A stretch of 64,000 bases of DNA from Beta vulgaris subsp. vulgaris (Eukaryota > Streptophyta > Magnoliopsida > Caryophyllales > Amaranthaceae), in the NCBI RefSeq assembly GCF_026745355.1, contig NC_079210.1, positions 13,904,196 through 13,968,195 of the forward strand, given 5' to 3'. The position numbers and the translations under genes are program-made. Positions within the stretch are counted from its first letter, which is position 1. Each line of letters opens with the position of its first letter. The notes below the pieces were generated by a model. It searched no databases and had not been told where the DNA came from. It saw only the letters and a list, made by a program, of their open reading frames with translations. Below, piece by piece: positions 47,673 through 58,539 of the stretch.

Positions 47673-47909
47673 TTGTTGAGAGAGTTAATTAATCCTTTTG
47701 TTCGTGATGAGGTGAGAATAAAGTTTCTTATTCTTTTTGGTCATGGATTGGATGATATTACAGAGTTCTTTAACAATGGAATAAATTATCAGCCCACTGA
47801 GAAAATTAATGGTAGTACTTGCTTTTTATATTCTCTTTGTTTTTGTTCTTTTGAGAAATTTATGCTAGCTATTAGTTGCGTAAGTTTCGCAATCTTTGTT
47901 TTCTGCTAA
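47673..47909 (+). other. Exon-like open frame in CACTA 2 (unknown)
   Basis: Reads MLRELINPFVRDEVRIKFLI then LFGHGLDDITEFFNNGINYQ with balanced amino-acid use before turning into intron-like T-rich sequence. I do not recognise it. Around 50785-50905 another short stretch (EVIDGRHWKYVAKNANDSSG) looks similarly exon-like. The two may be pieces of one host gene carried by the CACTA element, split by CACTA 3. Speculative. Confidence 0.3.
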
Positions 47910-48194
47910 CGAAATTTGAAGCTGATGGGAAATGATTTTTTAATATTTAGATTAAAGTAGGCAACATCCTGAAAATTTAAGGTCATGTATAAACATTAGT
48001 TTTAGGATTGTTATTGAGTAATGGTACCAATTTACAAGCTTGGTAGTTTTTTCCTAGAATTTGGAAGTTATATGAAATACTTATATCTATAGGTAGTGGT
48101 TCATCTGAAGTTGTAGGGTATCTATAGAAAGTTAGTGTAAAAAATGAAAATCCCTCTAAAGTTCATATCGTTGATTGTAGCAAAAGTAGGACGT

Positions 48195-48400
48195 CGAATG
48201 TTCCTTAGGATGTGTTCTATTCAAATGAGTAAATGACTTTGACTTATCCAAACTTATCTTAACTATTTGAGTCATTTGACATTATTGGAACTTATTGAAA
48301 CTTATATGAAATTATCATTATGAATTTATTGGAACTAAGTTCAAAAATTATTGGAATTTATCTCAACTTTTAAACTCTTGTTATAAGTCTAAACAAGCTG
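48195..48400. repeat. Possible Harbinger-type MITE
   Basis: GGATGTGTTCTATTCAAATG resembles the GGCTATGTTCAATTCACCT end of the proven Harbinger at 14542, with subterminal AACTTAT repeats. The right end and TSD are not resolved. Confidence 0.3.
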
Positions 48401-49187
48401 ATCAAATAATAAAACACTAAGATGAGTCGAGGCTTCATTGTTCAAGCACTTTTTATTTTGATAAGCATGATAACAATGGGATGAAGGTTTATGCAAGCTA
48501 CTATTCTGGTGTTCCCTCACTATTGCCAACCTTTGACGAGAATTTTGCTTTGCATCAAAAGTGGCTACCACTCCATGCTCTTGCTGCATTCGAAGAATTT
48601 TACCTCCTAAACACTTTGGAAAAGTAGTGAGTTCCACTTCTTTTCTAACTACTCTCTCATATGAAGCCTGCACTTTCTCATACTACTTTTTTCTCGCACT
48701 AAACATTTTCAGTTGTTTTACTCACATTTAATCAATTGTTGGCTGACCCCTAACTATTTCTCTTAACATGCATGACAAAGCCACAAGAAAGATTATCAGA
48801 TGTTGCACTTGTCCAAAAAAAAAAGATTATCCAGATGCAGGGAGTAATACTATTCAAGGACCTTTTTAGTAAATGCTTATTCAACAATTTGGGGGCAGTT
48901 GAAACCCGTTTAAGGCTCTGCACTTTGTTACATTCACCTGTAATAAGGTGTTCAAGTCTGAATTTTGTAAGAGCTAGTTTAGTCTAGTAGTCTAATATAG
49001 TCTAATTATAGTGTGGTTTGGTGTGGTCTAGAATCTAGATCATTATGGTCTCGTCTCGTATAATTTTAACTTGTAGTTAGTCGTAAACTAGAACATCAAG
49101 TCTGGTATGGTCTGAATGTTATTTGGATAGGTGAGATTGAGAGAATAGTACAAACAGGTTGGAGTAATAAATGGTTGAGGTTGATTT

Positions 49188-50773
49188 CACTAGGATAAAA
49201 ATGATGATTTGCATTGCCCTATTTGCGTCGAACAGAAGAAAGACTGATGCAAATGTTCAGGAACAAACAATTTGCGTCAGATGTTACCACAGATTTCGGC
49301 AGACAATCAGGAGCACACGACACTAATGGTTGGAGCCAAAGGATTTTTGGATCCAACAATGTGTGTCGGACGTGCCTAAGGGTGCGACACAAATATCATT
49401 TGCGTTGGAGGTTAACGAATGTGCGACGCAGATGATTAAAGCCCAAGATTTTTGGATCCGACAATGTGCGTCGGGTTGGCCCTAGAGTGCGACGCGGATA
49501 AGATGTGCTTCAGACGTTCACCAATGCGCGACGCAGATAATAGTTACAATAAGAGTTGATTTTTTTTTATTTGCGTCGCACCTTATATGGGATCCGATGC
49601 AAATCATTTTACATATAAAATCAGCGGGTAGGGTTTTCTCCCAAAGGCCCAAGCACACACTCTCCCCTCTAGATCTTCATATTAACCGGCGACTTCGCGC
49701 TTTGCAAGTTGACTTCGTGCGTCTTAGGCGGGCTTCACGCTTCTCAGGCGGGTTTCGCACATGTCTCTCTCCTAGATCTTCAGATTAACCGCAACTCCAC
49801 CTCTTATACTTTCCCTCTCCTTCTTCTAGTCTAACATTCAAAGGTACAAAGGACGCAATTGAAGAAGAGAAAATGGCGATTTCGGCTAAAAGGAAAATTG
49901 AAACTGAAGAACATCGAAAGAAAATTGAAGAAAAGCAAATGTGATTTCAAGAAGAGGGTTTTTCGCTTCGATTTGGTTAGTTTATTTAAGAATTGTTGTA
50001 TTTGATTAGTTATTGAGAGACTTGTTTGTTGTTTCCAAGAATTTCTACAAATTCTGATTAATTTGTTTTGGAAGAGATGTAAATCTGAACTATCCTTATG
50101 ATTCTAAATCCTTAAAGCATCAATAATAACTACTAGCAACCAAGCGAAAAATTTTCATTATTTTTGTATAATTCCTTTGTTAGTTTAATCAGATTTTTTT
50201 TATCGTTGTTCAGATTTCAGATAATTAGGTAGTCCAAAGTTTTTATAGTTGTTCAAATTTTGGATAATTCCTTTGTTAATTTCATTATTCCACTTGTCTC
50301 TTTTTTAATACCTTTTTAGATCTTTGATAGTTGTTCAGATTTTGGATAATTCCTCTGTTTGTTTGTAACTGAATAATTCATTTCAAATGTCATATTGCAA
50401 ATTGTTCATCTGCAAATTCAGTTTAGTGTAAATTATTGGGATGATGGTAGTAATTATTTTTTTTTTTTGATAAAAAAAGAGCTTTTTCTTCGTACATACC
50501 TTATATCTAACGCAAATGGCCCTGCACACAGAAGACATTTGCATCGCACAATACCTAGTATATGACGCAAATGGCCATGCGCACAATATCTGGTGTGGGC
50601 TATTTGCATCGCACGTAGCTGTGGGTGCGGCCAAACAACATTAAATCTTCGTCGTTCCTTATCCGACGCATATCGTGTCTCCATCATTTTTGTCAAGACC
50701 TATGTCGTCGAACCCATGTTCGACAAAAATGTTTGTCCCGGGTAGGAAGCAAATCAATAATTCTATACTAGTG
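49188..50773. mobile_element. CACTA element 3, non-autonomous, nested in CACTA 2
   Basis: Left end CACTAGGATAAAAATGATGA followed by TTTGC; right end (reverse complement) CACTAGTATAGAATTATTGA followed by TTTGC. Target duplication TTT at 49185-49187 and 50774-50776. Subterminal zones repeat TTTGCGTCG/GCGACGCA with small changes (49200-49600 and 50500-50690). The centre (about 49620-50450) is unique and AT-rich, with no transposase. 1586 bp. Confidence 0.9.
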
Positions 50774-50776
50774 TTT

Positions 50777-51950
50777 GTTATGAAGTGATCGATGGTCGTC
50801 ATTGGAAATATGTTGCTAAGAATGCTAATGATTCTTCTGGAACATTCAAGAAGGGTTCCAATCGATCTACTTCTTTGCAGACTCCTCAAGCTCTAGCTGT
50901 TGTGTACTTGTATTTACGCTTTTATGTTCTTTTGATTCGTTTTCAAAAAACGCAAAACTGAAAGTGGGTATAGAGATAAATAGTTGAGAAAGAATTGGGA
51001 TAAAGACAGAAAAAGGATTAAAGGGTTTGAAGAGAGAAGGAAAAACAGAAAAAAATATTGATGTTATAATTTTGGAACATCCTAGAATGACAAATGACAA
51101 GTTTGTCATGGGATGAAAATGATATTTCTTTTGTGGAAAAATAATGATTCTTACATTCTTTGTACATTTTTATTGAATGGGTGTTGTTTGTATAGAGGTG
51201 GTTTGGTGTATCATCGGCTTCCATAGGGAGAACCTGATACGCCTTTCCTGCTTGAAGTGCTATTTGAAGATGATGACATGGTAGAACAATCTAACTGTGA
51301 TTGTTGTGATGCTACATTTTTTCAAGTCGTGTTAGTATCTTCGTGTGTTGTTTGTATTGCTTTGTAGTTGTTAGTTGTGTTAAATGATGTTTCGTGCAAT
51401 GAAATTGATATTGTGGTGAATAATTCTTGGAATTGTCCATGTTGAATAGCTTATTATGATTATAACTTAAACTCATGAGTTTGAGGTGAAATTCTTTCAA
51501 ATGGTGGCAGGAATGTGAGGGTGTTTCTTAAGGTTAGATGAATAGCTCTTTTGAAGTTGTAATGGAGTTGGAACTGGGGAAAGTCATTGCTACATTAATC
51601 TAGAAGGAAGGGCATGCAACGGGGGTAGATTATTTGGGTAATTTTAGATTAAAATTGATAAATTTGTCTAACTTAGATCAAAATTTGGACAATTTTGTGT
51701 ACTTTAGATCCAATTCTCGATAATTTTATGCAATTCAGAATTTTGGATCAAATAATTGATAATATTTCATAATTAGATGGCTTGTCAATTGCATGAGAAT
51801 TGGTGATGATAAGACCTCGCAGATATTATAGCCATTTTCTTGCTCATATTTGTGTAAAAAAAAAAATTGTAATGAAAATAATACTTTTTTATATATATAC
51901 GTAACTGTTTGGGAACATTTTGTACTAAAAAATGCAAAAAAAAAAAATAT
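50777..51950. other. Unique interior of CACTA 2
   Basis: Apart from the exon-like stretch near 50785-50905, this is AT-rich DNA without a recognised gene, reaching to the right subterminal repeats. Confidence 0.5.
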
Positions 51951-52155
51951 TTTTTTGGGTCACAAGGGCTGCAATTTTCATCAAAATCATAACCCTTAAT
52001 TTGTAAAAAAAAGGCTGCAGTTTGGGCCCAAACCGCATCCCTTAGGAGTGAAGGGCTACCGCAACACCTTTCTTTTTGCCCAAGGGCTGCAAGCCAAAAA
52101 CGCAGCCTTAGGGCTATTTTGACCACAAACCTTGACATTTTTTCCACTAGTGATT

Positions 52156-53036
52156 TTTTACAAAATTAAGGTTCTTATTCATAAATATTATGTTGTTCAC
52201 AAGTATCCCTAGTTGGAATCTTCACTAATATAATACGCTTTTTACTAGTGGTTTAGCAACATCAATCTCTACCAGTAATCTAGCAAAGGAAGTTCTATAT
52301 TGATTTGTGATATACTCATTAGCATATAGTGGAGTTCCCAACACGCTTCTAGTGCTACTAAAAGATTTAAGACCCCAGCAAGCTAATAGCATATTAGATA
52401 ATTGTATCTATAGGGGAATAACACTCAAAATTTTCTCCTTAAAACTGGAATTCAAGGTCCATAAGTTAATTATACCCGGTTTGTTAGCAATAGTATACGA
52501 ACCACCAAAAAAAACACTGTTATAATCATTCATCGGTCTGAAACAAATAATGAAAAACTCTTAATTATTATAAAATACTTCAGGAATTAACATGGTCACA
52601 TTTCCATTGTTTTTCAATGAATATTGTAATATACTTAATGGAAGGATTCTCTATAATCATATACAAAGACCATATTCATTCTCTAATTTACAATTATCAC
52701 ATCAATAACAAATTTTTGGAGACAATCAATTGATTTATACTCTTTAAGAATAGGGGCTACATATACAAGAAAGTTTAGCTTTCAAATTGTTGCGTTTTTT
52801 TACTTGAACTTCCGAATTACAGGTTCCTTGCAACTGCAATCGACGAGTAACTACTAAAATAGGAAGTGAGTCGGAGGTTTTAAAGTCCAAGGAATCAATT
52901 ATGCAAAACCTTCATCCACGTAAATAACAACACTCTCCACCATTGGAGATGAATGATTCTCAGTAGAAACAAGCTAAGATGAAGAAGACACCATATTCTT
53001 CTGGTTTGGTTGAGTCAGGTTCTTTCTAGGCCTACC
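52156..53036 (-). pseudogene. LINE 1 piece: ORF1 (nucleic-acid-binding protein)
   Basis: Contains GIINLWTLNSSFKEKILSVI, then WGLKSFSSTRSVLGTPLYAN and RTSFARLLVEIDVAKPL, which match the pattern of the ORF1 protein domain common in plant L1 elements (S.IG.PL..D..T...R.S[YF]AR.L.E.D). The N-terminal side holds KNLTQPNQKNMVSSSS next to the hAT 3 junction. Decayed by many stops. ORF1 coats LINE RNA (family knowledge). Confidence 0.8.
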
Positions 53037-53633
53037 TAGACCTAACAATCGGACCAATCGGATTGGATTGGGACCGGACCAATTCAGATCGGACCGTTTT
53101 CGGATCAAGTTAAATTCGGACCGGATCGGACCGTTTCGGATTGGGTCATCGTTCGGACTATTATTTCGGATCGGAATCGGACCGGACCAATTCAGATCGG
53201 ACCGTTTTCGAATCAAGTTACATTCGGACCGGATCGGATCGTTTCGGATTGGGTCATGTTCGGACTATTATTTCGGATCGGAATCGGACTATGTTGGAAT
53301 GAATGATATACTTATGCCAATGATATTTTTTTTATATAACAAAACGGGTAAGTTTCGGGTATTTCAGATCAAAGCCTAATCGAAACCAATAATTTCGAAT
53401 CGGATCAGTTTTAGATCGGGTCGGATCGGTTTCGGATCGGGTAAGATTATATCGGATCATTTGGATTTCGGATAAGTTTCGGATCAAGATTATTTCGGAT
53501 CGGGATTCAGACCGGATCGGGACCGTTTCGGATTCGGATCAAGGTTCGGATCGTCTCGTTCGGACCCAGATCAGACCACGAATCGGATATTTCGGACCAG
53601 ATTTTCGGATCAGGACCAACTTTGCCAGGTCTA
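53037..53633. mobile_element. hAT-type MITE 3 (CGGATCGGA-rich)
   Basis: Ends TAGACCTAACAATC and, reverse complemented, TAGACCTGGCAAAG. A perfect 8-bp target duplication, GGCCTACC, flanks it (53029-53036 and 53634-53641). The body is packed with CGGACCGGATCGGA and TTCGGATCGG words. 597 bp, no gene. Joining the flanks restores AKRGRPRKNL of LINE ORF1. Confidence 0.95.
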
Positions 53634-53641
53634 GGCCTACC

Positions 53642-53757
53642 TCGCTTAGCCTTGGCAATGGTGGAAGTGCAAGTTAATGAGTCACACTAACGTGCACCGA
53701 GAGATATCCTAAAGAGTGAAACTCATTTTTGCGCGACACTCATATGTTATTCTCCTC
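53642..53757 (-). pseudogene. LINE 1 piece: 5' end of ORF1
   Basis: On the minus strand it reads LTCTSTIAKAKRG and joins GRPRKNL across hAT 3, a basic AT-hook-like N-terminus. The true 5' end of LINE 1 is not resolved, because LINE 2 begins here in the opposite orientation. Confidence 0.6.
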
Positions 53758-55342
53758 TATTGAAAGAACTTAGTGCAACAATTTTTACTCTGGTGCCTTA
53801 AGTTTCTTTTCCTAACAGTGTCATGGAATTTAGACCAATTGCATTTTGTAACGTTTTCTAGAAATTTATTACTAATATGTTATGCAGTAGGCTTTAGATG
53901 GTCCTACCTAATATTATTACTAAGAATCATGGGGCTTTTGTGCATGCATGAAGGTGTATTGTCTATAATATCATGGTATGTCAAGATATTGTGATACATT
54001 CTGGTAGGAAGAGTAAGAGGCCTAGTCGTTTAATGAAGTTTGATAAGAAGAAAGCTTATGACAAATTGACTAGGATTTCCTTTAAGAGATGATGATAGTT
54101 TTGTAGTTTCCAAGTAATTTCATTATTCTAAAGTTCTCACTGATGATAAATGATTCTCTCCATGATTTTTTGAGTCTATAAAAGATTTAAGATAAGAAGA
54201 CCCTATTTATACTCTCCTTTTTGTCATCTACATAGAGTAATTGTGAAGACTCATGAGCAAAGCTATAAAGCTTTATCATTTGGTGTTTGTTGATGATGAT
54301 TTCAAGTTTTTCTTTGATTCATATGTATTGAGAATCAATGAGCAGAAATCAGATTTTTACGCTGCATGCATAAATGAGAATATCATTTAGAGAATAAAGG
54401 ATGCTTCTGGGTTCACTTATAGCAAGCTGCCACTTAATTACATGAGAGGTTCTATTTATGCCAAGAAAATCATTGTTGCTCAAAGTAGTGTGCTTGTGGA
54501 AAAGATGTGTTCTAGAATCATAGTATGGAGTAGTAGGAATCTTTCATATGTTGGGAGATTACAACTCATAAATTTAGTTTTTCTTAGCATTCATGTTTAT
54601 TGGGCTCAAGTTTATATTCTCCATAAGTCTATTCTGAAAGAAATTGAGAATATGTGGAGACCTATCTATGGAGTGGGTTCTATTATAGTATAAAATTAGG
54701 AAATGTGGCCTAGGATATTAGTGTGCTCTCCATAAAAGACTACGGTCAAGGAATCAGGCAAATACATTAGGCTTTTAGAAAAAAGTTGTGATGGCTTAAT
54801 ATATTTGAGGCATTTATGTTAAACAAGATAATCTATGGATTAAGTGGATCAATTTGTACATTAAAGAGGTTGATTGGTGGAACTATATTCCACCACATGA
54901 GAGTAACTAATATTGGAAGCAAATTTATAAAGTTAAGGAGGAGCTTAAAGCCTCATATACTAAACAATATATCCTAGCCATGCCTAGCTTTTTGTAGAAA
55001 AAGTCTATGAGAAGTTGGTTGGTAGCACTGTGCAAGTCCACTGGGAGAGGTATATATGGAATATATCGGTTATTCCTAAGCATAGGCTAATTTTCTACAC
55101 GGTTAGTAATGCACGAGAAGTTCAGAACTACTGGTAGACTATAATACATTGATGTCACTGATAATGATCGGTATCTCATGTGTGAATGGAAAAAATCCCA
55201 CATGCATTTATTTTTCAAGTGTGATTATGCAGGCAGATGCTTCCAAATGGTTAAAGATTGGTTAAGAATTCAGTCTACTCAAAACATGTTTTAGAGGCTG
55301 ACTAGTTATTGTAGACACAAAATTATATTTCCCCATGTAACA
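53757..55342 (+). pseudogene. LINE 2, 5'-truncated and heavily decayed
   Basis: Plus-strand L1-type ORF2. FRPIAFCNVF, NIITKNHGAFVH, YNIMVCQDIVIHSGRKSKRP and LMKFDKKKAYDKL parallel the RT of LINE 3 residue by residue (FRPISYCNTL, AQNQGAFVK, HNIMVCQDFV, IMKLDLKKAYD). Later LSIHVYWAQVYILHKSILKE matches the LINE 3 SIHHYWAQIFIIPRYVLKE. Many stops. Same family as LINE 3 but much older. The right side is broken by hAT 4. I found no poly(A) or TSD. Confidence 0.85.
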
Positions 55343-55350
55343 CCCAATGA

Positions 55351-56586
55351 TAAGGATATTTATAATGATCCGACCCGAAAAATCAAATATCCGATCCGAA
55401 TTTTTGAGTTTTGAAAATTTCAGATTGGATATTCGAAAAAAATCATATCAGATATGAATCACGATCTTTTTTCTTATAGGATATCCGAAATATCCGTTTT
55501 TTTAAAACTATATGATATCATTTTTTATAAAAAAAACCATGAACAGCTGATGAACTAATGGTTCAACTCTGAAGGAAATTTTATAGCGCGCACATCTCTC
55601 ATCTTTGTTCTCTCTCCACACTCCAGTCCACTCCACAATCGACACTTGCCTGTCACCACCACAAACCAGCAATCACTTTACGACTGTGCCAAGCCCACCG
55701 AAACACGGCGGTAGCCCACTGCGACACTTCCGGCTACAACTCACCTCACTTCTTCTTCGAGTTGTTCAAAAGTATACGATCCGGTCGATTTCAGTCCAAA
55801 ATTTAGGATATACGATCAAATATTTAGCTTTCGAATCGAATACGGATCAGGGAAAAAGTTCATTTCTGATATTCAAAAATATCTGAAACATGGGGATGTT
55901 TCAGATATTTTCGGAAATTTGATCTAAAATATCCTTTTTGAAAACCAGTTATATGCAAATATCCGGTTCCATGACCGGATATCAGAAAATATTTGATGAT
56001 CCCAAACTTACTTTTTCTTTGACAAATTTAATTTTGTAGTTTTCGATCATCCGATTTTTTTTACTCGCATTTGGATTACAATTTCACCAGTTCGAAATTT
56101 TGTGGATGTCAGATTAGGTTATTCGAAATGAACGAAGGATTATACTTCTTCTTCCTTGCTTTACGAATGAAATGAGGTGACCCGCTATTGGTCTTGTTAG
56201 ATGTTGTTGTTAAGTCAGTATAATCCTTATTACTTAGCCAATCAACCCATTTTTTTGCAGAGTTGGCAAATGAATAATATGTCAAAGCTTAAAATTTGTG
56301 TTTTCTTTAAAGTCAAAAGTTTAGATTTCATCCAACAAAAAAACTATTGTTTAGCGCTGTCAAGAAAAAGCCTAAAAGACTAAAAGGAAAATCAAGTAAA
56401 ATGGAATAATGGACCCCTTAAAAATTTTCGAATACCCGGTTATCTAATACAAAAATTTCGGATATCCAAATTTAAGATATTTGATTTTTCGGATCTGACT
56501 CGGATTATAGTTTTGCAGATTCAAAATTTTCGGATATCCAAAATTTCGTATCATTTGGACCGGATAATCCGAAATGGCCATCCATA
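55351..56586. mobile_element. hAT-type element 4 (TTCGGATATCC-rich)
   Basis: An 8-bp target duplication, CCCAATGA, flanks it (55343-55350 and 56587-56594). Terminal sequences TAAGGATATTTATAATGATC and, reverse complemented, TATGGATGGCCATTTCGGAT. The ends repeat ATATCCGAA/TTCGGATAT words. 1236 bp. 55605-55790 is unique and more GC-rich with a short open frame that may be captured sequence. No transposase. Confidence 0.8.
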
Positions 56587-56594
56587 CCCAATGA

Positions 56595-57360
56595 TGCAAC
56601 ATACCGTCGTCCTAATTGGTCTAATCCAAAGGAGGTGCAATTCTAGAAGCTAAACCCAAAATCTTTTTATGAACTAAAGTCTATGTATTGGTTTAAAATA
56701 ATCTTTTTACATTATTGAAATAAAATTTATTTGTTACTTTAATTTGTTTCTTGTCTTATATATTTGGCATCAAAATTTGTGTATACATTTATGTATGCAG
56801 GGTCCACTCTATTAAATTTGTAACCTATCCACATGTAAAGAATCTTGAATGTTCTGTTCTTTCCTAAACATGGAACCTTTAGTGAAAGTAGTTTGGTCAC
56901 CCCCTCCCTTTTGGCAACTCATGCTAGATGCAAGACACATATCCAACACGTATATGAACATGATTCACTTTCTTTGATAAAGGGAAATTTGATACTTTTT
57001 TATATGTAAACTTTTTATTGTCACCTTAAGACAGGGTTAGAAATTCGGGACTTGAACTCTTTTTGAAACTTAATTGGTGGTGCTTTTTCTGGTGCTCTAA
57101 TTGTGGAACTTTTTTTTGTTGGCTATTTATGTTTTTCTTCTAATTAGGGTTTGTGAAACAGTGTATCAGTATGTAGTGGTTGATGCTTAATTTGTATGCA
57201 TCATGAAAGACTGTAATAGAAAAGATGTCAGATGAAGTGACTACACAAGAGTCACGAAAATGTGCAAGGGACAATGGTGAAAATATGGAGCTTATTGTGG
57301 TAGTTATAGGTTTCGTATGATATAGTTGGCGCATTGCGTGGTCAAAAGTATAGGATGAAG
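56595..57360. other. AT-rich spacer
   Basis: The first 60 bp may be the LINE 2 continuation. No gene or repeat is otherwise recognised. Confidence 0.4.
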
Positions 57361-58103
57361 GAGGTAACATGGAATGAACGTGAGCGTTCCTTAATGAGAG
57401 CTACTTGGATAAACACATTAAATAACAATAGGATCTATCGAGAGCAATTACGACTTGACATACATCGTTCTGATAAATTATGTCCTATATTATAAAACTA
57501 AGGGAGGTTTTGTGACTACAAGAAATGTTACATTGAAAGAGATAGTTACTTAATTTCTTCATATTTTTGCACATGATTTGAAAAATAGAACAAGACAATC
57601 TATTCTTGCTCTTTACGGGGAGACTATGAATCGGCAATTCCATATAGTCCTGCAATCAATTTTAAAGATTAATAAGCATGATACCAAGCAATTAGACCAA
57701 AGCACTAGTTTTGCCGAGGATAACAAGTGAAAATGGTTCAAGGTAATATATATCAATATACCATATAGTTTTGACGATGTAGATTTCTTATTTATTTATT
57801 AGGCTAGGTTTTTTATTATGAAATCTAATGTAGGGTGTTATTGGAACTCTTGATGGGACACACATTAAGATAATAGTTCCTGTTGAGGATCGCCCTCGCT
57901 ATCGAGATAGAAAGGGCGACATTAGGATCAATGTCCTAGTGACATGTGATTCGAACCTCCGTTTTACATATGTTAGTTCTATCCAATTGGGAAGAATTTG
58001 GCTCGGATCCTCGTGTACTCTGTGATGCTTTAAGGAGGCCTAATGGTCTTAGAATACCAAGAAGAAAAAGTTTATGTCTTGGTCTTATACTTAGGTTATT
58101 AAT
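57361..58103 (+). pseudogene. PIF/Harbinger DDE transposase remnant with an intron
   Basis: Starts about MKEVTWNERERSLMRATWIN, then GGFVTTRNVTLKEIV, FLHIFAHDLKNRTRQSILAL and GETMNRQFHIVLQSILKI, as in plant Harbinger transposases. An intron with GT-AG borders fits at 57743-57833. After it comes VIGTLDGTHIKIIVPVEDRP with the first catalytic Asp, YRDRKGDIRINVLVTCDSNL, and NWEEFGSDPRVLCDALRRPN with the second Asp. The C-terminal third is missing. A TAA falls after DKLCPIL and a shift follows. AAGTTAAATAGAACAAAC at about 58292-58309 may be the right end of the element. The left end was not found. Confidence 0.85.
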
Positions 58104-58539
58104 ATTAAATATAAATTGACAAGCTAGTATTTTATAATGAAGACAAATATTTTCTTGTGGATTTGGACTTTACAAATGGTAAAAGATTCCTAGCTCCTTA
58201 CAAAGGTACTCGATATTTTATAAGGACAAATAAATTCTGATAAGTTCAGTTAATTTCAAATAAGTTTAAGCTAGTTATAGATAAGCCAAAATAAGTTAAA
58301 TAGAACAAACTCATAGTCATGTGATGTCTTGTTAGATTCGTCTTGATAAATATTTTCAAAATATTGAACTTTTGTAATTTTTACCTCTTGGTATTCTAAG
58401 GCCATTAGTAGACATGCAAAGGGAAAATGGTAGAATAAAAGAGCATATAAAGTATTATCTTTTTAATAAAGTGTGAAAAATAAAATATTTCTTTGAAATA
58501 AAATCGAAGTTAAAGTGTATGAAAATGCCTCAATATTAG

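Larger units (their letters stand above)
44111..52152. mobile_element. CACTA element 2 (8.0 kb), inserted in LINE 1 ORF1
   Basis: Left end CACTAGAGGAAAAAAAGC and right end GACATTTTTTCCACTAGTG. Target duplication ATT at 44108-44110 and 52153-52155. Subterminal zones repeat AACCGCAACC/GGTTGCGG (left, again at 45495-45565) and AAGGGCTGC/AAACCGCATCCC (right, 51965-52110). I find no CACTA transposase. 44340-44590 and 45590-46000 are G-rich low-complexity DNA with open frames that I do not trust. 45100-45480 is unique. It contains CACTA 3 and other repeats listed separately. Confidence 0.85.

Noticed and set aside
48389..48673. 94-codon minus frame
   Set aside because: No recognisable motif, lies partly over a MITE-like repeat, and shows no exon borders.
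49214..49788. Short arginine-rich frames
   Set aside because: They translate the TTTGCGTCG subterminal repeats of CACTA 3.
52974..53379. Arginine-rich repeated frames (SDLNWSGP, GPDQFRSD)
   Set aside because: CGGATCGGA repeats of hAT 3. Open on both strands.
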